A stretch of DNA of 64,000 nucleotides from JACMLD01 sp038229695 (GCA_038229695.1 JBBROE010000001.1:1-64000); one strand, 5' to 3'. Counted from the first letter of the stretch, positions 42,804 through 51,760 are shown. A program made the numbers and translations. The notes: generated by a model from the sequence alone, not told the origin.

Positions 42804-43173
42804 TCATTTCGCAGGGCCCGCCAGTTTCAGTTCCTTTATCATATCCGATGCGCCGGCAAGCTTATCGATGCACCACAATACCTTACGCACATCCACACAG
42901 GTCGGTTAAAAATCCTTACCATCGGACAACTGTTGGCTGAGGGCTGCGCAGTTGCCGTTGACACGAATCCTAATCGGCCTTTCACCCGCATCAAATACCG
43001 GTCTGCCGGCGTTGCCGCCCCTAGCCTCATTAGTCGTAACGAAACAGACTGCCTGGTTTTTCTTTATTGTATGCGCATCGGGAGTGCAGTGGAAAATGGG
43101 CGCTTCATTCTGTTGGGGTAAGGCCGGCAAGTGCAGCCTCGTACTGCCGGGCATTTTCTTCGGTCCGTAACAT
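42804..43173 (-). pseudogene. Probable remnant of a ~120-150-residue gene (frameshift plus stop)
   Basis: This lies in the longest gene-poor stretch (42762-43285). Reading the minus strand, ATG 43173 opens a protein-like segment (MLRTEENARQYEAALAGLTPTE) that stops at 43105. The next frame is open from before that point and runs protein-like ('DAHTIKKNQAVCFVTTNE', 'GRPVFDAGERPIRIRVNG') to TAA 42906-42908. The same frame continues after that stop for 33 residues ('CIDKLAGASDMIKELKLAG') to TGA 42804-42806. One frameshift and one nonsense change would restore a single protein. I do not recognise the family. An overlapping plus-strand frame (42774-43121) is less protein-like. Confidence 0.42.
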
Positions 43174-43285
43174 TAACAGGTGATAAGGGGATCGGGAATT
43201 TGTTCCGTTCAGCAGAGATGTGAAGAAAAAGCCAGGCGGGTACCCTCGCTAAGGAGCTTGCAGCAGCGCCTTCAGTAAAAAATAC

Positions 43286-44281
43286 TTATTGCTGGTTGAG
43301 TACCTTCCATAGGAGGTCTTTCAGTTCCATCAGGCCCTGGCCGGTTACGGAAGAAATGAAGACGTGCGGGATATGTTCGGGAAGTTCTTTTATAATGGCC
43401 TGCTTCAATTCTTCATCCAGCATATCGCTTTTGCTTACAGCGATTACAAATTGTTTATGGAGCAGCTCCGGGTTGTATTCCCGCAGTTCATTGATGAGAA
43501 TATCCAGTTCTTTTTTGTGGTCAGCGCTATCGGCCGGCAGCAGGAACAGCAAAATGGAATTGCGTTCAATATGCCGAAGAAAACGGTGCCCGAGGCCGCG
43601 GCCCTCCGCTGCACCTTCGATGATACCCGGCAAATCCGCCATGCAGAAACTCTTCCCGTCCCGGTATTCCACTATCCCCAGTTGCGGGTTGATGGTCGTA
43701 AACGCATAGTTGGCAATTTTAGGAGTAGCCGCCGTGACTACGGACAGCAGGGTAGACTTGCCGGCATTCGGGAAACCTACGAGTCCCACGTCTGCGAGTA
43801 CTTTCAGTTCCACCACCTTCCAGGCTTCTTGCCCCGGTTCACCGGGCTGGGCATGCTCGGGCGCCTGGTTGGTTGCCGTGGCAAAGTTGGAGTTGCCCAG
43901 GCCACCCCTTCCGCCTTTGAGCCAGATCACCTCCTGCCCGTGCGTCAGGATTTCCACCTCCTGGATGCCCGTGATTTCATCGCGTCCGACGGTACCCAGC
44001 GGCACCTCGATGATGACGTCTTTCCCGCTCCTGCCGCTGCTGTTGTTCTTGCTTCCGTTTTCGCCATTTTCTGCCAGTACATTCTTGAAATAACGGAGGT
44101 GCAGCAGGGTCCACAGATTTTTATTACCCCGGAGTATGATATGGGCGCCACGGCCCCCGTCGCCGCCGTCGGGGCCTCCCATTGCCGTTAGTTTATTGCG
44201 CATGAAATGCTTGCTGCCGGCGCCGCCGTGGCCACTGCGGCAGAAGATGCGGATATAATCTATGAAATTGGTCTTTTCCAT
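43286..44281 (-). CDS. obgE: GTPase ObgE/CgtA
   Basis: A 331-residue Obg GTPase acting in late 50S assembly and growth control. It has the glycine-rich Obg fold (about 1-155; 'GGPDGGDGGRGAH', 'KNNSSGRSGKDV') and a G domain: G1 'GFPNAGKSTLLS' near 167, 'FTTINPQLG', G3 'DLPGIIEGAAEGRGLG', G4 'AVSKSDML', G5 'ISSVTGQG'. It ends right after the G domain, so it lacks the extra C-terminal OCT domain, as in many Bacteroidota. ATG 44281 is chosen. Confidence 0.95.
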   Translation of the reverse strand: MEKTNFIDYIRIFCRSGHGGAGSKHFMRNKLTAMGGPDGGDGGRGAHIILRGNKNLWTLLHLRYFKNVLAENGENGSKNNSSGRSGKDVIIEVPLGTVGRDEITGIQEVEILTHGQEVIWLKGGRGGLGNSNFATATNQAPEHAQPGEPGQEAWKVVELKVLADVGLVGFPNAGKSTLLSVVTAATPKIANYAFTTINPQLGIVEYRDGKSFCMADLPGIIEGAAEGRGLGHRFLRHIERNSILLFLLPADSADHKKELDILINELREYNPELLHKQFVIAVSKSDMLDEELKQAIIKELPEHIPHVFISSVTGQGLMELKDLLWKVLNQQ

Positions 44282-44289
44282 GCTTCCGG

Positions 44290-44297
44290 CAAAGATA
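44290..44297 (-). promoter_or_regulatory. -7 element of obgE
   Basis: TATCTTTG on the minus strand, its G at 44290 and the obgE ATG at 44281, so the leader is at most a few bases. Confidence 0.5.
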
Positions 44298-44467
44298 GTT
44301 GTTACCGCTCTCGGGATAGTTAAAATCGGCTTCCCCAATGGTTATACACCAGGATCAGTTTGCCGGGAGTCTGTTAAAGCCGTTAAAAGCTTTGGTGCCG
44401 AGTGGAACTATGTTTATTTTTATCCTTGAGCTGTTGCCTTCCGGCGGCTGTCATCAAATCCGTTTTT

Positions 44468-45940
44468 ATGAAGAAATATGCTGTTGCATGCCTCCTTTCC
44501 GCTGTTGTGATATTTTCCGGGAGCCGCTGCAAGAAGACAACCGACAGTGGCAGCACGCCACCGGTTATGCCTCCCGTTACCCCGCCCGTCACGCCACCTT
44601 CCACCACAAATGATATAGACTTCTGGCTCACGAAATCCGATCAGTCTGTTCTGCTGCAGAAACAAAGCACGGTACTGTCATTTGGCACGACGGCCAACAG
44701 CAATACTACCATCGAAGTGGACACCACGTCCACCTTCCAGGCGGTAGATGGTTTCGGATACACGCTCACCGGGGGGAGTGCCCAACTGATCAACGCCATG
44801 GCGGCTGCCGATAAGGCCAGCCTGCTGCAGGAACTTTTCGGGACCACCACTTCCTCGATCGGTGTCAGTTACCTGCGTATCAGTATCGGCGCTTCAGATT
44901 TAAACAACACCGTATTTTCTTATGACGATGTTGCGGCCGGACAGACGGATACCAGCCTTGCAGCCTTCAGCCTGGATAAGGACACGGATGCCGGTACCGG
45001 CCTGATCCCACTCCTTAAACAAATCCTCGCCATCAACCCCGCCATTAAAATTATTGCCACACCCTGGAGTGCACCTTCCTGGATGAAAGACAATACCGGT
45101 TCAGTCGGTGGCAGCCTGCTTCCACAGTATTATGGGGCCTATAGCAGATATTTTGTAAAATACCTGCAGCAAATGAAGGCAGAAGGTATTGCGATAACCG
45201 CCATCACCCTACAGAATGAACCGCTGAATCCGAATAATAACCCGAGTATGCAGATGACTGCTGCGCAGGAGCTCGCCTTCATCAAAAATAATTTGGGTCC
45301 CGCGTTCCAGTCGGCCGGCATCAGCACGCGGATCATCGTGTACGATCACAACTGTGACCACCCCGATTACCCGCTTGCGGTTTATAAAGATGCAGCGGCA
45401 AAAGGTTTTGTTGATGGATCGGCGTTTCACCTGTATGCCGGCGACATCAGCGCGCTCTCGCAGGTGCATACCGCGTACCCCGACGAAAATTTATACTTTA
45501 CGGAACAGTATACTGCTTCTACCGGCGATTTCGGCGGTGATTTGAAATGGCACCTGAAGAACGTGATCATCGGGTCCATGCGCAACTGGAGCCGCAATGC
45601 CCTGGAATGGAACCTGGCCAATGACCCCAGCTTCAGCATCCACACGCCGGGCGGCTGCAGTAATTGTAAGGGAGCCCTGACCATCAGTACTACCGTAAAC
45701 CGTAACGTAGCCTATTATATCGTCGCCCATGCGTCGAAATTTGTGCCCGCCGGTTCTGTACGGATCGGGTCCGATTATTTCAGCACCCTGCCCAATGTAG
45801 CTTTTAAAACCCCGGCCGGTAAAAAGGTACTGCTGGTGGAAAACGACGGGGCGTCGGCGAGCACCTTCAATATTAAATTCAGTGGGAAATGGGTGACGAC
45901 CACGCTTGATGCCGGGTCAGTGGGCACTTACCTGTTTTAA
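44468..45940 (+). CDS. Glycoside hydrolase family 30 (glucosylceramidase/beta-1,6-glucanase-like)
   Basis: A 490-residue secreted glycosidase. The hydrophobic leader (YAVACLLSAVVIFSGS) is followed by Cys19 with an atypical residue at -1 (Arg), so lipidation is uncertain. A Pro/Thr-rich linker with repeated PPV-type units follows, then a (beta/alpha)8 barrel with side beta-sandwich. The acid/base is Glu251 in 'TLQNEPLNP', the nucleophile Glu346 in 'LYFTEQYT'; 'FQAVDGFGYTLTGGSA' and 'ATPWSAPSWMKDN' are family hallmarks. It likely hydrolyses beta-glucans from fungi or other biomass. Monocistronic; no SusC/SusD partner nearby. Confidence 0.92.
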   Translation: MKKYAVACLLSAVVIFSGSRCKKTTDSGSTPPVMPPVTPPVTPPSTTNDIDFWLTKSDQSVLLQKQSTVLSFGTTANSNTTIEVDTTSTFQAVDGFGYTLTGGSAQLINAMAAADKASLLQELFGTTTSSIGVSYLRISIGASDLNNTVFSYDDVAAGQTDTSLAAFSLDKDTDAGTGLIPLLKQILAINPAIKIIATPWSAPSWMKDNTGSVGGSLLPQYYGAYSRYFVKYLQQMKAEGIAITAITLQNEPLNPNNNPSMQMTAAQELAFIKNNLGPAFQSAGISTRIIVYDHNCDHPDYPLAVYKDAAAKGFVDGSAFHLYAGDISALSQVHTAYPDENLYFTEQYTASTGDFGGDLKWHLKNVIIGSMRNWSRNALEWNLANDPSFSIHTPGGCSNCKGALTISTTVNRNVAYYIVAHASKFVPAGSVRIGSDYFSTLPNVAFKTPAGKKVLLVENDGASASTFNIKFSGKWVTTTLDAGSVGTYLF

Positions 45941-45955
45941 GCAGGTCTGTCGTAC

Positions 45956-46549
45956 CTATTTATTCCGCAGGCCGCCGATAAGAATGGTGATCATATTTTC
46001 TTCCAGCACTTCCCCTGATATTTTTTCGCGGCTTCGGTGCCAGCTTTCAATCCCGCTCACAGCGTGCAGCATGATCAGCACCGCGGTCGGGGCGTCGATA
46101 TTTTTGATCTCCTGCTTTTTGATGCCATCCTCGATGATAGAGGCGATGCGCTGTCTGTAAACCTTACGCTGGGTCTGGATATTGGAGAGATAAGGGTCGG
46201 TCAGGTGTTTCCATTCGCGATCGCTGACGTACACCTCTTCATAATGATGCAGCATTTGCTGGATATGAAAACGGAGGATCGCTTCAATTTTTTTGATGGC
46301 TGTAAGATCGGCCGCCTCCACTTTGTCAATGTGCCCCATGAATTCGTTCGCCACTTTAAAACACAATTCCTGCAGAATTTCTGCTTTGGAGCTGATGTGG
46401 TTATACAGGCTTGCGGCTTCAACACCCACCTGTTCCGCGAGGTCGCGCATTGATGTGGCACTGAATCCACGCTCCCGGAAAAGGCGCGCAGCGGTTTCAA
46501 TGATGGTTTCTTTGCGGGTACTGTTTTTCCGCTGCCGGATTTTAGCCAT
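45956..46549 (-). CDS. TetR/AcrR-family transcriptional regulator
   Basis: A 197-residue regulator. The N-terminal helix-turn-helix is 'ETIIETAARLFRERGFSATS' followed by 'MRDLAEQVGVEAASLYNHIS'; a helical ligand-binding domain with a 'YVSDREWKHL' segment fills the rest. The C-terminal wording resembles TetR regulators of fatty-acid or aromatic-acid degradation, but no such genes are adjacent. It is divergent from the pfkB gene; a palindrome at 46586 is a candidate operator. Confidence 0.9.
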   Translation of the reverse strand: MAKIRQRKNSTRKETIIETAARLFRERGFSATSMRDLAEQVGVEAASLYNHISSKAEILQELCFKVANEFMGHIDKVEAADLTAIKKIEAILRFHIQQMLHHYEEVYVSDREWKHLTDPYLSNIQTQRKVYRQRIASIIEDGIKKQEIKNIDAPTAVLIMLHAVSGIESWHRSREKISGEVLEENMITILIGGLRNK

Positions 46550-46585
46550 AAGCAAAACTTAGGGGGTAAAATTAACACTAAGCTG

Positions 46586-46597
46586 TAACAAATGTTA
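46586..46597. promoter_or_regulatory. Palindrome between TetR and PfkB genes, candidate operator
   Basis: TAACA-AA-TGTTA, a perfect 5+2+5 inverted repeat 37 bases upstream of the TetR ATG, embedded in a longer imperfect dyad. It could be the TetR autoregulatory site. No binding evidence. Confidence 0.35.
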
Positions 46598-46692
46598 GTT
46601 ATCCTTATTTCGGCTAAACCGGAAGTTACGCCCGGCCTGCCGGCGGCCGTGCCGCTTGCTGTTTCCCGGCAGGCGATTATTTCCCGTGGTGA

Positions 46693-46723
46693 TTGTCGGG
46701 CCGGTTAAAAAGCTGTAGGTTTG
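46693..46723 (+). promoter_or_regulatory. Promoter of the PfkB-family kinase gene
   Basis: TTG 46693-46695, 20-base spacer, TAGGTTTG 46716-46723; leader of about 55 bases to ATG 46783. Confidence 0.6.
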
Positions 46724-46782
46724 CGCCGGTTTTTACACTCCCGGGGATCCAACCTTCACCGGAAAACGCTTAAATAAAATAT

Positions 46783-47706
46783 ATGTCTGTAATTGCAGTG
46801 GGTACGATGGCTTTTGATGCGATAGAAACACCGTTCGGAAAAATTGACCGGATCGTCGGGGGGTCGGCCACTTACGTCGCCTACGCGGCCAGTTATTTTG
46901 TAAAACCAATCAAACAGGTATCCATTGTAGGCTATGATTTCCCCGGCGAGGAAATGGAAGAAATGAAACGCCGCGGCATCGAGCTGGAAGGCGTGGACAT
47001 GGTAAAAGATAAAAAATCTTTTTTCTGGAGCGGGAAATATCACCTCGATATGAACAGCCGGGATACGCTGGTGACGGATTTGAATGTGTTGCTCGACTTT
47101 AACCCGTCCATCCCGGCTTCTTACCAGGGGGCTGAATTCCTGATGCTTGGCAACCTCGACCCGGTGATCCAGCAGCAGGCCATCAGCCAGCTGAAGCCCC
47201 GTCCCAAATTAATTGTGATGGATACCATGAATTTCTGGATGGACATCAAAATGCCTGAATTACTGGACACGCTTAAGCTGGTGGATGTGCTGATGATCAA
47301 CGATAGCGAAGCCCGGCAGCTGAGCGGTGAGTTTTCCATTGTAAAGGCTGCCCGGAAAATCATGAAAATGGGACCGCCTTATCTCATCATCAAAAAAGGT
47401 GAACACGGCGCCCTGCTGTTCCATAAGGATGAAGTGTTTTTCGCGCCGGCGCTACCGTTGGAAGAAGTATTTGACCCCACCGGTGCCGGGGATACTTTTG
47501 CCGGCGGTTTCATCGGCCACCTGGCTAAAACCAATGACATTTCTTTCAAAAACATGAAAGCTGCCGTTATAACTGGCTCCGCCATGGCGTCATTCTGCGT
47601 TGAAAAATTCGGCCCGGACCGCCTCCGGGAAATCACCGAGGCAGATATTGCATCCAGGGTGCAGCAATTCGTGGATTTGGTCAGCTTTGATATTACGCTG
47701 AAATAA
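46783..47706 (+). CDS. PfkB-family carbohydrate/nucleoside kinase
   Basis: A 307-residue ribokinase-fold kinase. It has an N-terminal 'GGSATYVAYAASYF' substrate motif, 'LIIKKGEHGALLF', and the signature 'DPTGAGDTFAGGFIGHLA' with catalytic base Asp237. Substrates in the family are ribose, adenosine, inosine or other sugars. The wording 'VIAVGTMAFDAIETPFGKID' is typical of a PfkB subgroup annotated in many Bacteroidota as 'PfkB domain protein'; the substrate is not known. Confidence 0.9.
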   Translation: MSVIAVGTMAFDAIETPFGKIDRIVGGSATYVAYAASYFVKPIKQVSIVGYDFPGEEMEEMKRRGIELEGVDMVKDKKSFFWSGKYHLDMNSRDTLVTDLNVLLDFNPSIPASYQGAEFLMLGNLDPVIQQQAISQLKPRPKLIVMDTMNFWMDIKMPELLDTLKLVDVLMINDSEARQLSGEFSIVKAARKIMKMGPPYLIIKKGEHGALLFHKDEVFFAPALPLEEVFDPTGAGDTFAGGFIGHLAKTNDISFKNMKAAVITGSAMASFCVEKFGPDRLREITEADIASRVQQFVDLVSFDITLK

Positions 47707-47756
47707 TTATTTTTCTTCGGTGGTTCTGAATACCTTTCGGTACTAAAAATAGATAC

Positions 47757-49790
47757 ATGAAAGGGTTCAGTTTTCTGTCCTGCGCAGCAATCACGTGCAT
47801 ATTTATGACCGCCTGCCAGCACAACAGCACGGTCACCGCCGCCAATACCTTTCCGGATACCGCCGGGATGGACAGGATCGTACGGCCTGCAGATAATTTT
47901 TATCGGTTTGTAAACGGGAAATGGATCCAGCATACGATTATCCCGCCAACCGAAAGCCAGGCCGGTACTTTATTTGATATCTACAACGGCACCCGTGCCC
48001 GCTTACACGACATCCTCGACAGCGTTTCAAAAGGCAGCTATACCGCGGGCAGCATCGAGCAGAAGACGGGTGATTTCTACGCCTCCGGCATGGATTCCGC
48101 CACCATCAATGCAAACGGATACCAGCCGGTTAAGCCGGTACTCGACCAGGTCAACCAATTGACCAGTTCGGCTGCCATCATGCCATTCGTGGAAAAACAG
48201 GCCACCGAGGGCAACGACTTTCTCCTCGGGGCTGGCATTGGTGCGGATGAAAAGAACAGCGCCATGAATATCGCCAGCTTTTCGCAGGACGGATTGGGAC
48301 TTCCCGATCGCGATTATTACTTTAAAACGGATGCCGCTACGGCTTCCGTTGTGGCTGCCTATAAAACGTATATTGAAAAACTTCTCACACTCACCGGGCA
48401 AGACAGCACAGCTGCACGCAGCGAGGCCACTAAAGTATACCAACTGGAAAAACAAATGGCGAAAAGCCATAAAACAAATGTTGAGCTGCGGGATCCGCAG
48501 GCCAACTACCACAAGATGGCGGTGACGGAACTGGACACGCAAATGCCCGCACTTCACTGGAAACAGGTATTCAGCAATCTCGGTTATCATACAGACTCTG
48601 CAGATATCAGGCAGCCCGCCTATTTCGGCACCCTGGATACATTGCTCACCGCTGTACCGCTGGCTGACTGGAAAGCCTACCTCCGGTTCCATGTTGTCAA
48701 CGCGGCTGCCAATGCATTGAGTGAGCCTTTTGTAGTAGCGCGCTTTAATTTTACCAAAGTACTTTCCGGCCAGCAGCAGATGAAACCGCGCTGGGAGCGG
48801 ATTTACCTGGCCACGGATGCCAACCTCGGTGATGCGCTGGGCCAGATCTATGTCAGCAAATACTTCACGTCCGAGGCAAAAAGCCGGATGCTTACCCTCG
48901 TCAATAACCTGCAAGCAGCGTTTGAAGCCAGGATAAAAAAACTCGACTGGATGAGCGACAGCACCAAGGCAATCGCCATCACCAAATTGCATGCGTTCAC
49001 GAAGAAAATCGGCTATCCCGACAAATGGCGTGATTACAGCAAGGTAAAGATCGACCGGCAGCAATACTTCAATAACCGGGTCGCCTGTGCTGAAAACGAA
49101 TACCAGTACCAGCTGAGTAAACTGGGTAAGCCAGTGGATAAAACTGAATGGGGATTCACAGCGCCTACCGTAAACGCGTACTACAACCCTACCTTCAACG
49201 AGATTGTTTTCCCCGCCGGCATACTGCAGTCGCCACTGTTTGATCCCACTGTAGATGATGCGGTGAACTATGGCGGCATCGGCAGCGTCATCGGTCACGA
49301 AATGACGCATGGCTTTGACGACCAGGGCGCACAGTATACCAAAGAAGGAAACCTGCAAAACTGGTGGAACCAGGGAGATAAGGATAAATTTAAAACCAAG
49401 ACCGGCCAGATTGCAGGCATGTACGACAAGTTTGTAATGCTGGACAGCCTGCACGTAAACGGCGCCCTGACGACCGGTGAAAATATGGCTGACTTTGGCG
49501 GACTGAACCTTTCCTGGGATGCTTTTAAACTGACCAAGGAAGGGCATGACAGCACGCGCATCAACGGGTATACGCCCGACCAGCGCTTTTTTATTGCCTA
49601 TGCCCAGGTATGGCGCAGTAAGTACAAAGACGAAATTGTACGGCAATACCTCAATATCGATCCCCATTCCCCCGATATGTACCGGGTAAATGGGCCACTC
49701 ATGCACTTTGCCCCTTTTTATAACGCGTTTGATGTACAGCAGGGCGATAAAATGTTTGTACCCGGAAAGGATCGGATTACCATCTGGTAA
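47757..49790 (+). CDS. M13-family zinc metallopeptidase (neprilysin-like lipoprotein)
   Basis: A 677-residue peptidase with an N-terminal lipobox 'IFMTACQHN' (Cys20), so probably lipid-anchored outside the cytoplasm. Zinc ligands are in 'VIGHEMTHGFDDQG' (His514, Glu515, His518) and the third ligand in 'GENMADFGGL' (Glu575, with Asp579). Upstream are the helical M13 N-domain and the substrate motif 'VNAYYNP'. The C-terminus has the 'VNGPLMHFAPFYNAF' hallmark. It cleaves oligopeptides. It starts 50 bases after the PfkB gene. Confidence 0.95.
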   Translation: MKGFSFLSCAAITCIFMTACQHNSTVTAANTFPDTAGMDRIVRPADNFYRFVNGKWIQHTIIPPTESQAGTLFDIYNGTRARLHDILDSVSKGSYTAGSIEQKTGDFYASGMDSATINANGYQPVKPVLDQVNQLTSSAAIMPFVEKQATEGNDFLLGAGIGADEKNSAMNIASFSQDGLGLPDRDYYFKTDAATASVVAAYKTYIEKLLTLTGQDSTAARSEATKVYQLEKQMAKSHKTNVELRDPQANYHKMAVTELDTQMPALHWKQVFSNLGYHTDSADIRQPAYFGTLDTLLTAVPLADWKAYLRFHVVNAAANALSEPFVVARFNFTKVLSGQQQMKPRWERIYLATDANLGDALGQIYVSKYFTSEAKSRMLTLVNNLQAAFEARIKKLDWMSDSTKAIAITKLHAFTKKIGYPDKWRDYSKVKIDRQQYFNNRVACAENEYQYQLSKLGKPVDKTEWGFTAPTVNAYYNPTFNEIVFPAGILQSPLFDPTVDDAVNYGGIGSVIGHEMTHGFDDQGAQYTKEGNLQNWWNQGDKDKFKTKTGQIAGMYDKFVMLDSLHVNGALTTGENMADFGGLNLSWDAFKLTKEGHDSTRINGYTPDQRFFIAYAQVWRSKYKDEIVRQYLNIDPHSPDMYRVNGPLMHFAPFYNAFDVQQGDKMFVPGKDRITIW

Positions 49791-49822
49791 CTGTTTGAAC
49801 CCGGTGAGTCAAAAGGCACTGG

Positions 49823-51529
49823 TTATAACTTGCGGGCGAGAATAACCGTATTTTTAAAGCGCTGTGAGCTTCCCGTAGTATTAAATACTTCCGTCAGTAA
49901 TACATATACCCCTGCCGGTAATTTTCCCTGCTGGTCATCCAGGCCATCCCACCGGAAGGCGCCGACTGCCCCGCAGAGTACATTGCGGGCGAGCAATCTT
50001 ACCTGGTGCCCGGCAGCATTGTAGACGCTGACGTTCGCAACATTGCCAGGTGACGGAAAAAGGTAGCTTACCGTAAGAAAATCATTATAGCCGTCGTTGT
50101 CCGGCGAAAACACGCTGGGGGTAAGGGTGATGGCCGAAGTTATCCCGGGGTCTGCCGCGGCTTGTGAATTGCGGTAACCGGGTGTACCAAGCCCCGCCGT
50201 GGCTGCCGCAGAGTGCCAGTTGCCCGGGTCCTGGGTAGTTCCATTGTAATTTATGCGCTCAAGCGCCACCCCGGCCGTACTGCTGAGCAGTGCGAACTGC
50301 CATTGCTCCGAATACCCAAGTTCATCGATGACGGCACCCTGGTCGGTCAGCAGCACAATATTTCCTTTGTCGTTAGGTATGGAAGGAAGGGACGGCAAAG
50401 TGATAAAAGCTGCCGGATCTTTTGCGAGGTATTGTCTTTTAATCACCTGCTCATTGTCGCTGACCAGTAAGTAATCGCCTGGAAAAAGCAGGCGGCTTTC
50501 GCTACCCAGTTGCTTCACTGAACCCAACACGCCGGCGGAGGAGCGGTTGGCAATAAACAGGCGGCTGATATCGATGAGGGAGTCGCTGCGGTTGTACAGT
50601 TCCACGTAATCGGTGCCGTCCGGCAGCGGGTGGAATAACACTTCGTTAATTACGATATCCCGTTCCGCGGGCCGGCCGGCCAGCCCGGCTCGTGCAGTGT
50701 GGGCAGCCCCGACGCCATTGCCGCTGCAATCGCGTATGTTCTTCACTGTTACTGTATACACGTGGCGGCCCGCAAGCCGCGAACAGCGGAGCAGAACCCG
50801 GTCAAAAAAAGGGGCAAGCGGCTGAGCTGACTGTATTTTTACGACGGGATCGTCGATTGAATAGTCGCCGGGATTTGCTGCCGACGTGCTGTCGAGCGTT
50901 TCATTAAAGCTGAGCAGGATGCTGCTGTCGGTGGCATAAGCCCGCAGCAATTCAGGCAGATCGCCATCAGGATGGCTGGCGGCCACAGCGTTTTTTTTTC
51001 CGGGAGTACCCCCTGCCGCGGCTGTGCTGGCCGTCCAGTTGTCCGGCCCCCCGCAGGGGTTGCCGGTGTCAATCATTTCCAGGGTCCAGCCACCCAGTTC
51101 TTTCACAGTGTTGCCATACCAGGCGGCAGTATAGGCGACGGCATGAATTGCGCGGCCTTCACGGGATTTCAATATCAGCTGGTCACCATCATTATTCAAC
51201 GAAGGAAAGCTGGTTACTGCGACACAGCGGCCCCATGCCGAAAGCAGCGGTAAGGAGGATGTGGAGCAGAGCAGCACAAAGCTGTCGGGCTGCAGCAGAA
51301 AGCCGGTGCTGATGGATCCCTGCGATCCTGCATCAGCCAGCTTCCATCCGTTGAGATTAATAGCCGTAGCCGAAATGTTTTTCAGTTCAACAAATTCCGC
51401 GTTCGGAAGAGAACTGCCAGGAATAGGATGAGCCATGATTTCGTCGATGATCACATCGTGGTAACCCGCCTGCTGCGGAAAGGCCGGAACCACCAGGGAA
51501 AGCAAGCATAAAATAAGGAGAAACTTCAT
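49823..51529 (-). CDS. Secreted protein with two lamin-tail domains and a gliding/FlgD-type C-terminus
   Basis: A 568-residue secreted protein: a signal peptide (LLILCLLSLVVPAFPQ), a first lamin-tail domain (LTD, about 25-165; 'IDEIMAHPIPGSSLPNAEFVELKN'-type start), and an Ig-like middle ('LLSFNETLDSTSAANPGDYS'). A second LTD follows at about 300-430 ('INEVLFHPLPDGTDYVELYN'), then a C-terminal segment with 'SPDNDGYNDFLTVSY' and 'GLDDQQGKLPAGVYVLL', the FlgD-Ig-like/gliding-motility-associated tail. LTDs are adhesive or nuclease-associated modules; no nuclease motif is visible here, so a cell-surface or extracellular structural role is inferred. Confidence 0.85.
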   Translation of the reverse strand: MKFLLILCLLSLVVPAFPQQAGYHDVIIDEIMAHPIPGSSLPNAEFVELKNISATAINLNGWKLADAGSQGSISTGFLLQPDSFVLLCSTSSLPLLSAWGRCVAVTSFPSLNNDGDQLILKSREGRAIHAVAYTAAWYGNTVKELGGWTLEMIDTGNPCGGPDNWTASTAAAGGTPGKKNAVAASHPDGDLPELLRAYATDSSILLSFNETLDSTSAANPGDYSIDDPVVKIQSAQPLAPFFDRVLLRCSRLAGRHVYTVTVKNIRDCSGNGVGAAHTARAGLAGRPAERDIVINEVLFHPLPDGTDYVELYNRSDSLIDISRLFIANRSSAGVLGSVKQLGSESRLLFPGDYLLVSDNEQVIKRQYLAKDPAAFITLPSLPSIPNDKGNIVLLTDQGAVIDELGYSEQWQFALLSSTAGVALERINYNGTTQDPGNWHSAAATAGLGTPGYRNSQAAADPGITSAITLTPSVFSPDNDGYNDFLTVSYLFPSPGNVANVSVYNAAGHQVRLLARNVLCGAVGAFRWDGLDDQQGKLPAGVYVLLTEVFNTTGSSQRFKNTVILARKL

Positions 51530-51586
51530 GCGAAAATGTTCCCTCTAAGATAGCCTGCGTGGGCGGCTGGAGCGCCAAACCTGTGG

Positions 51587-51600
51587 CTGTTTTAAAACAG
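51587..51600. repeat. Palindrome just upstream of the asd leader promoter
   Basis: CTGTTTTAAAACAG is a perfect 14-base palindrome followed by eight T. Because no plus-strand gene ends here, it is unlikely to be a terminator; its position six bases before the -33 TTG fits an operator or AT-rich upstream element. Confidence 0.4.
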
Positions 51601-51606
51601 TTTTTT

Positions 51607-51637
51607 TTGGTTTAATAACAGACCTGGCTTATTTTTG
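51607..51637 (+). promoter_or_regulatory. Promoter of the asd leader
   Basis: TTG 51607-51609, 20-base spacer, TATTTTTG 51630-51637, a full consensus match. It lies upstream of the terminator at 51733, so transcription of asd from it must pass that terminator. Confidence 0.65.
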
Positions 51638-51643
51638 GCCCTA

Positions 51644-51706
51644 GTGAAAAAAGCAGTTAAGCATACAAAGCGCATAAAGAAGCATTCCGGTCCGGAAGGT
51701 TTTTGA
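51644..51706 (+). CDS. Candidate lysine-rich leader peptide of asd (20 codons)
   Basis: GTG 51644 to TGA 51704-51706, six bases after the promoter's -7 box. It begins MKKAVKHTKR and has six Lys in 20 codons, including two adjacent pairs (codons 2-3 and 12-13). The peptide is too short to be tested by composition alone; it is supported by its position between a promoter and an intrinsic terminator and by the RNA structures it overlaps. A ribosome paused at the AAG AAG pair (51677-51682) would cover the first hairpin arm (51685-51689). The GTG start with almost no leader is the weakest point. Confidence 0.45.
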   Translation: MKKAVKHTKRIKKHSGPEGF

Positions 51707-51760
51707 GTGTTTTGTGTGTACAAGATATTCGGGCCTTCCAGCAGTGGAAGGCTTTTTTTT
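51685..51760 (+). promoter_or_regulatory. Candidate attenuator of asd (mutually exclusive stems)
   Basis: Three pairings compete. 1:2 is TTCCG (51685-51689) with CGGAA (51693-51697). 2:3 is GGAAGG (51694-51699) with CCTTCC (51734-51739), which opens the terminator. 3:4 is the terminator GCCTTCCA (51733-51740)/TGGAAGGC (51745-51752) plus eight T. This is the classical attenuation layout. Sequence complementarity is direct; regulation by lysine supply is inference. Confidence 0.55.
51733..51760 (+). terminator. Intrinsic terminator in the asd leader
   Basis: GCCTTCCA-GCAG-TGGAAGGC, a perfect 8-bp stem with a 4-base loop, followed by TTTTTTTT (51753-51760). No plus-strand gene precedes it, so it must act on the leader transcript. 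Confidence 0.85.

Noticed and set aside
42774..43121. Plus-strand 115-codon frame in the gap after the second glycosylase
   Set aside because: Composition is poor (many Cys/Arg/Ser, no secondary-structure pattern) compared with the opposite-strand segments, which read as protein.
48027..49706. Very long minus-strand open frame (559 codons) opposite the M13 peptidase gene
   Set aside because: It mirrors a gene with complete zinc-peptidase motifs; its translation is Cys/Val/Phe-rich without domain logic. Such antisense openness is expected from codon use at this GC content.
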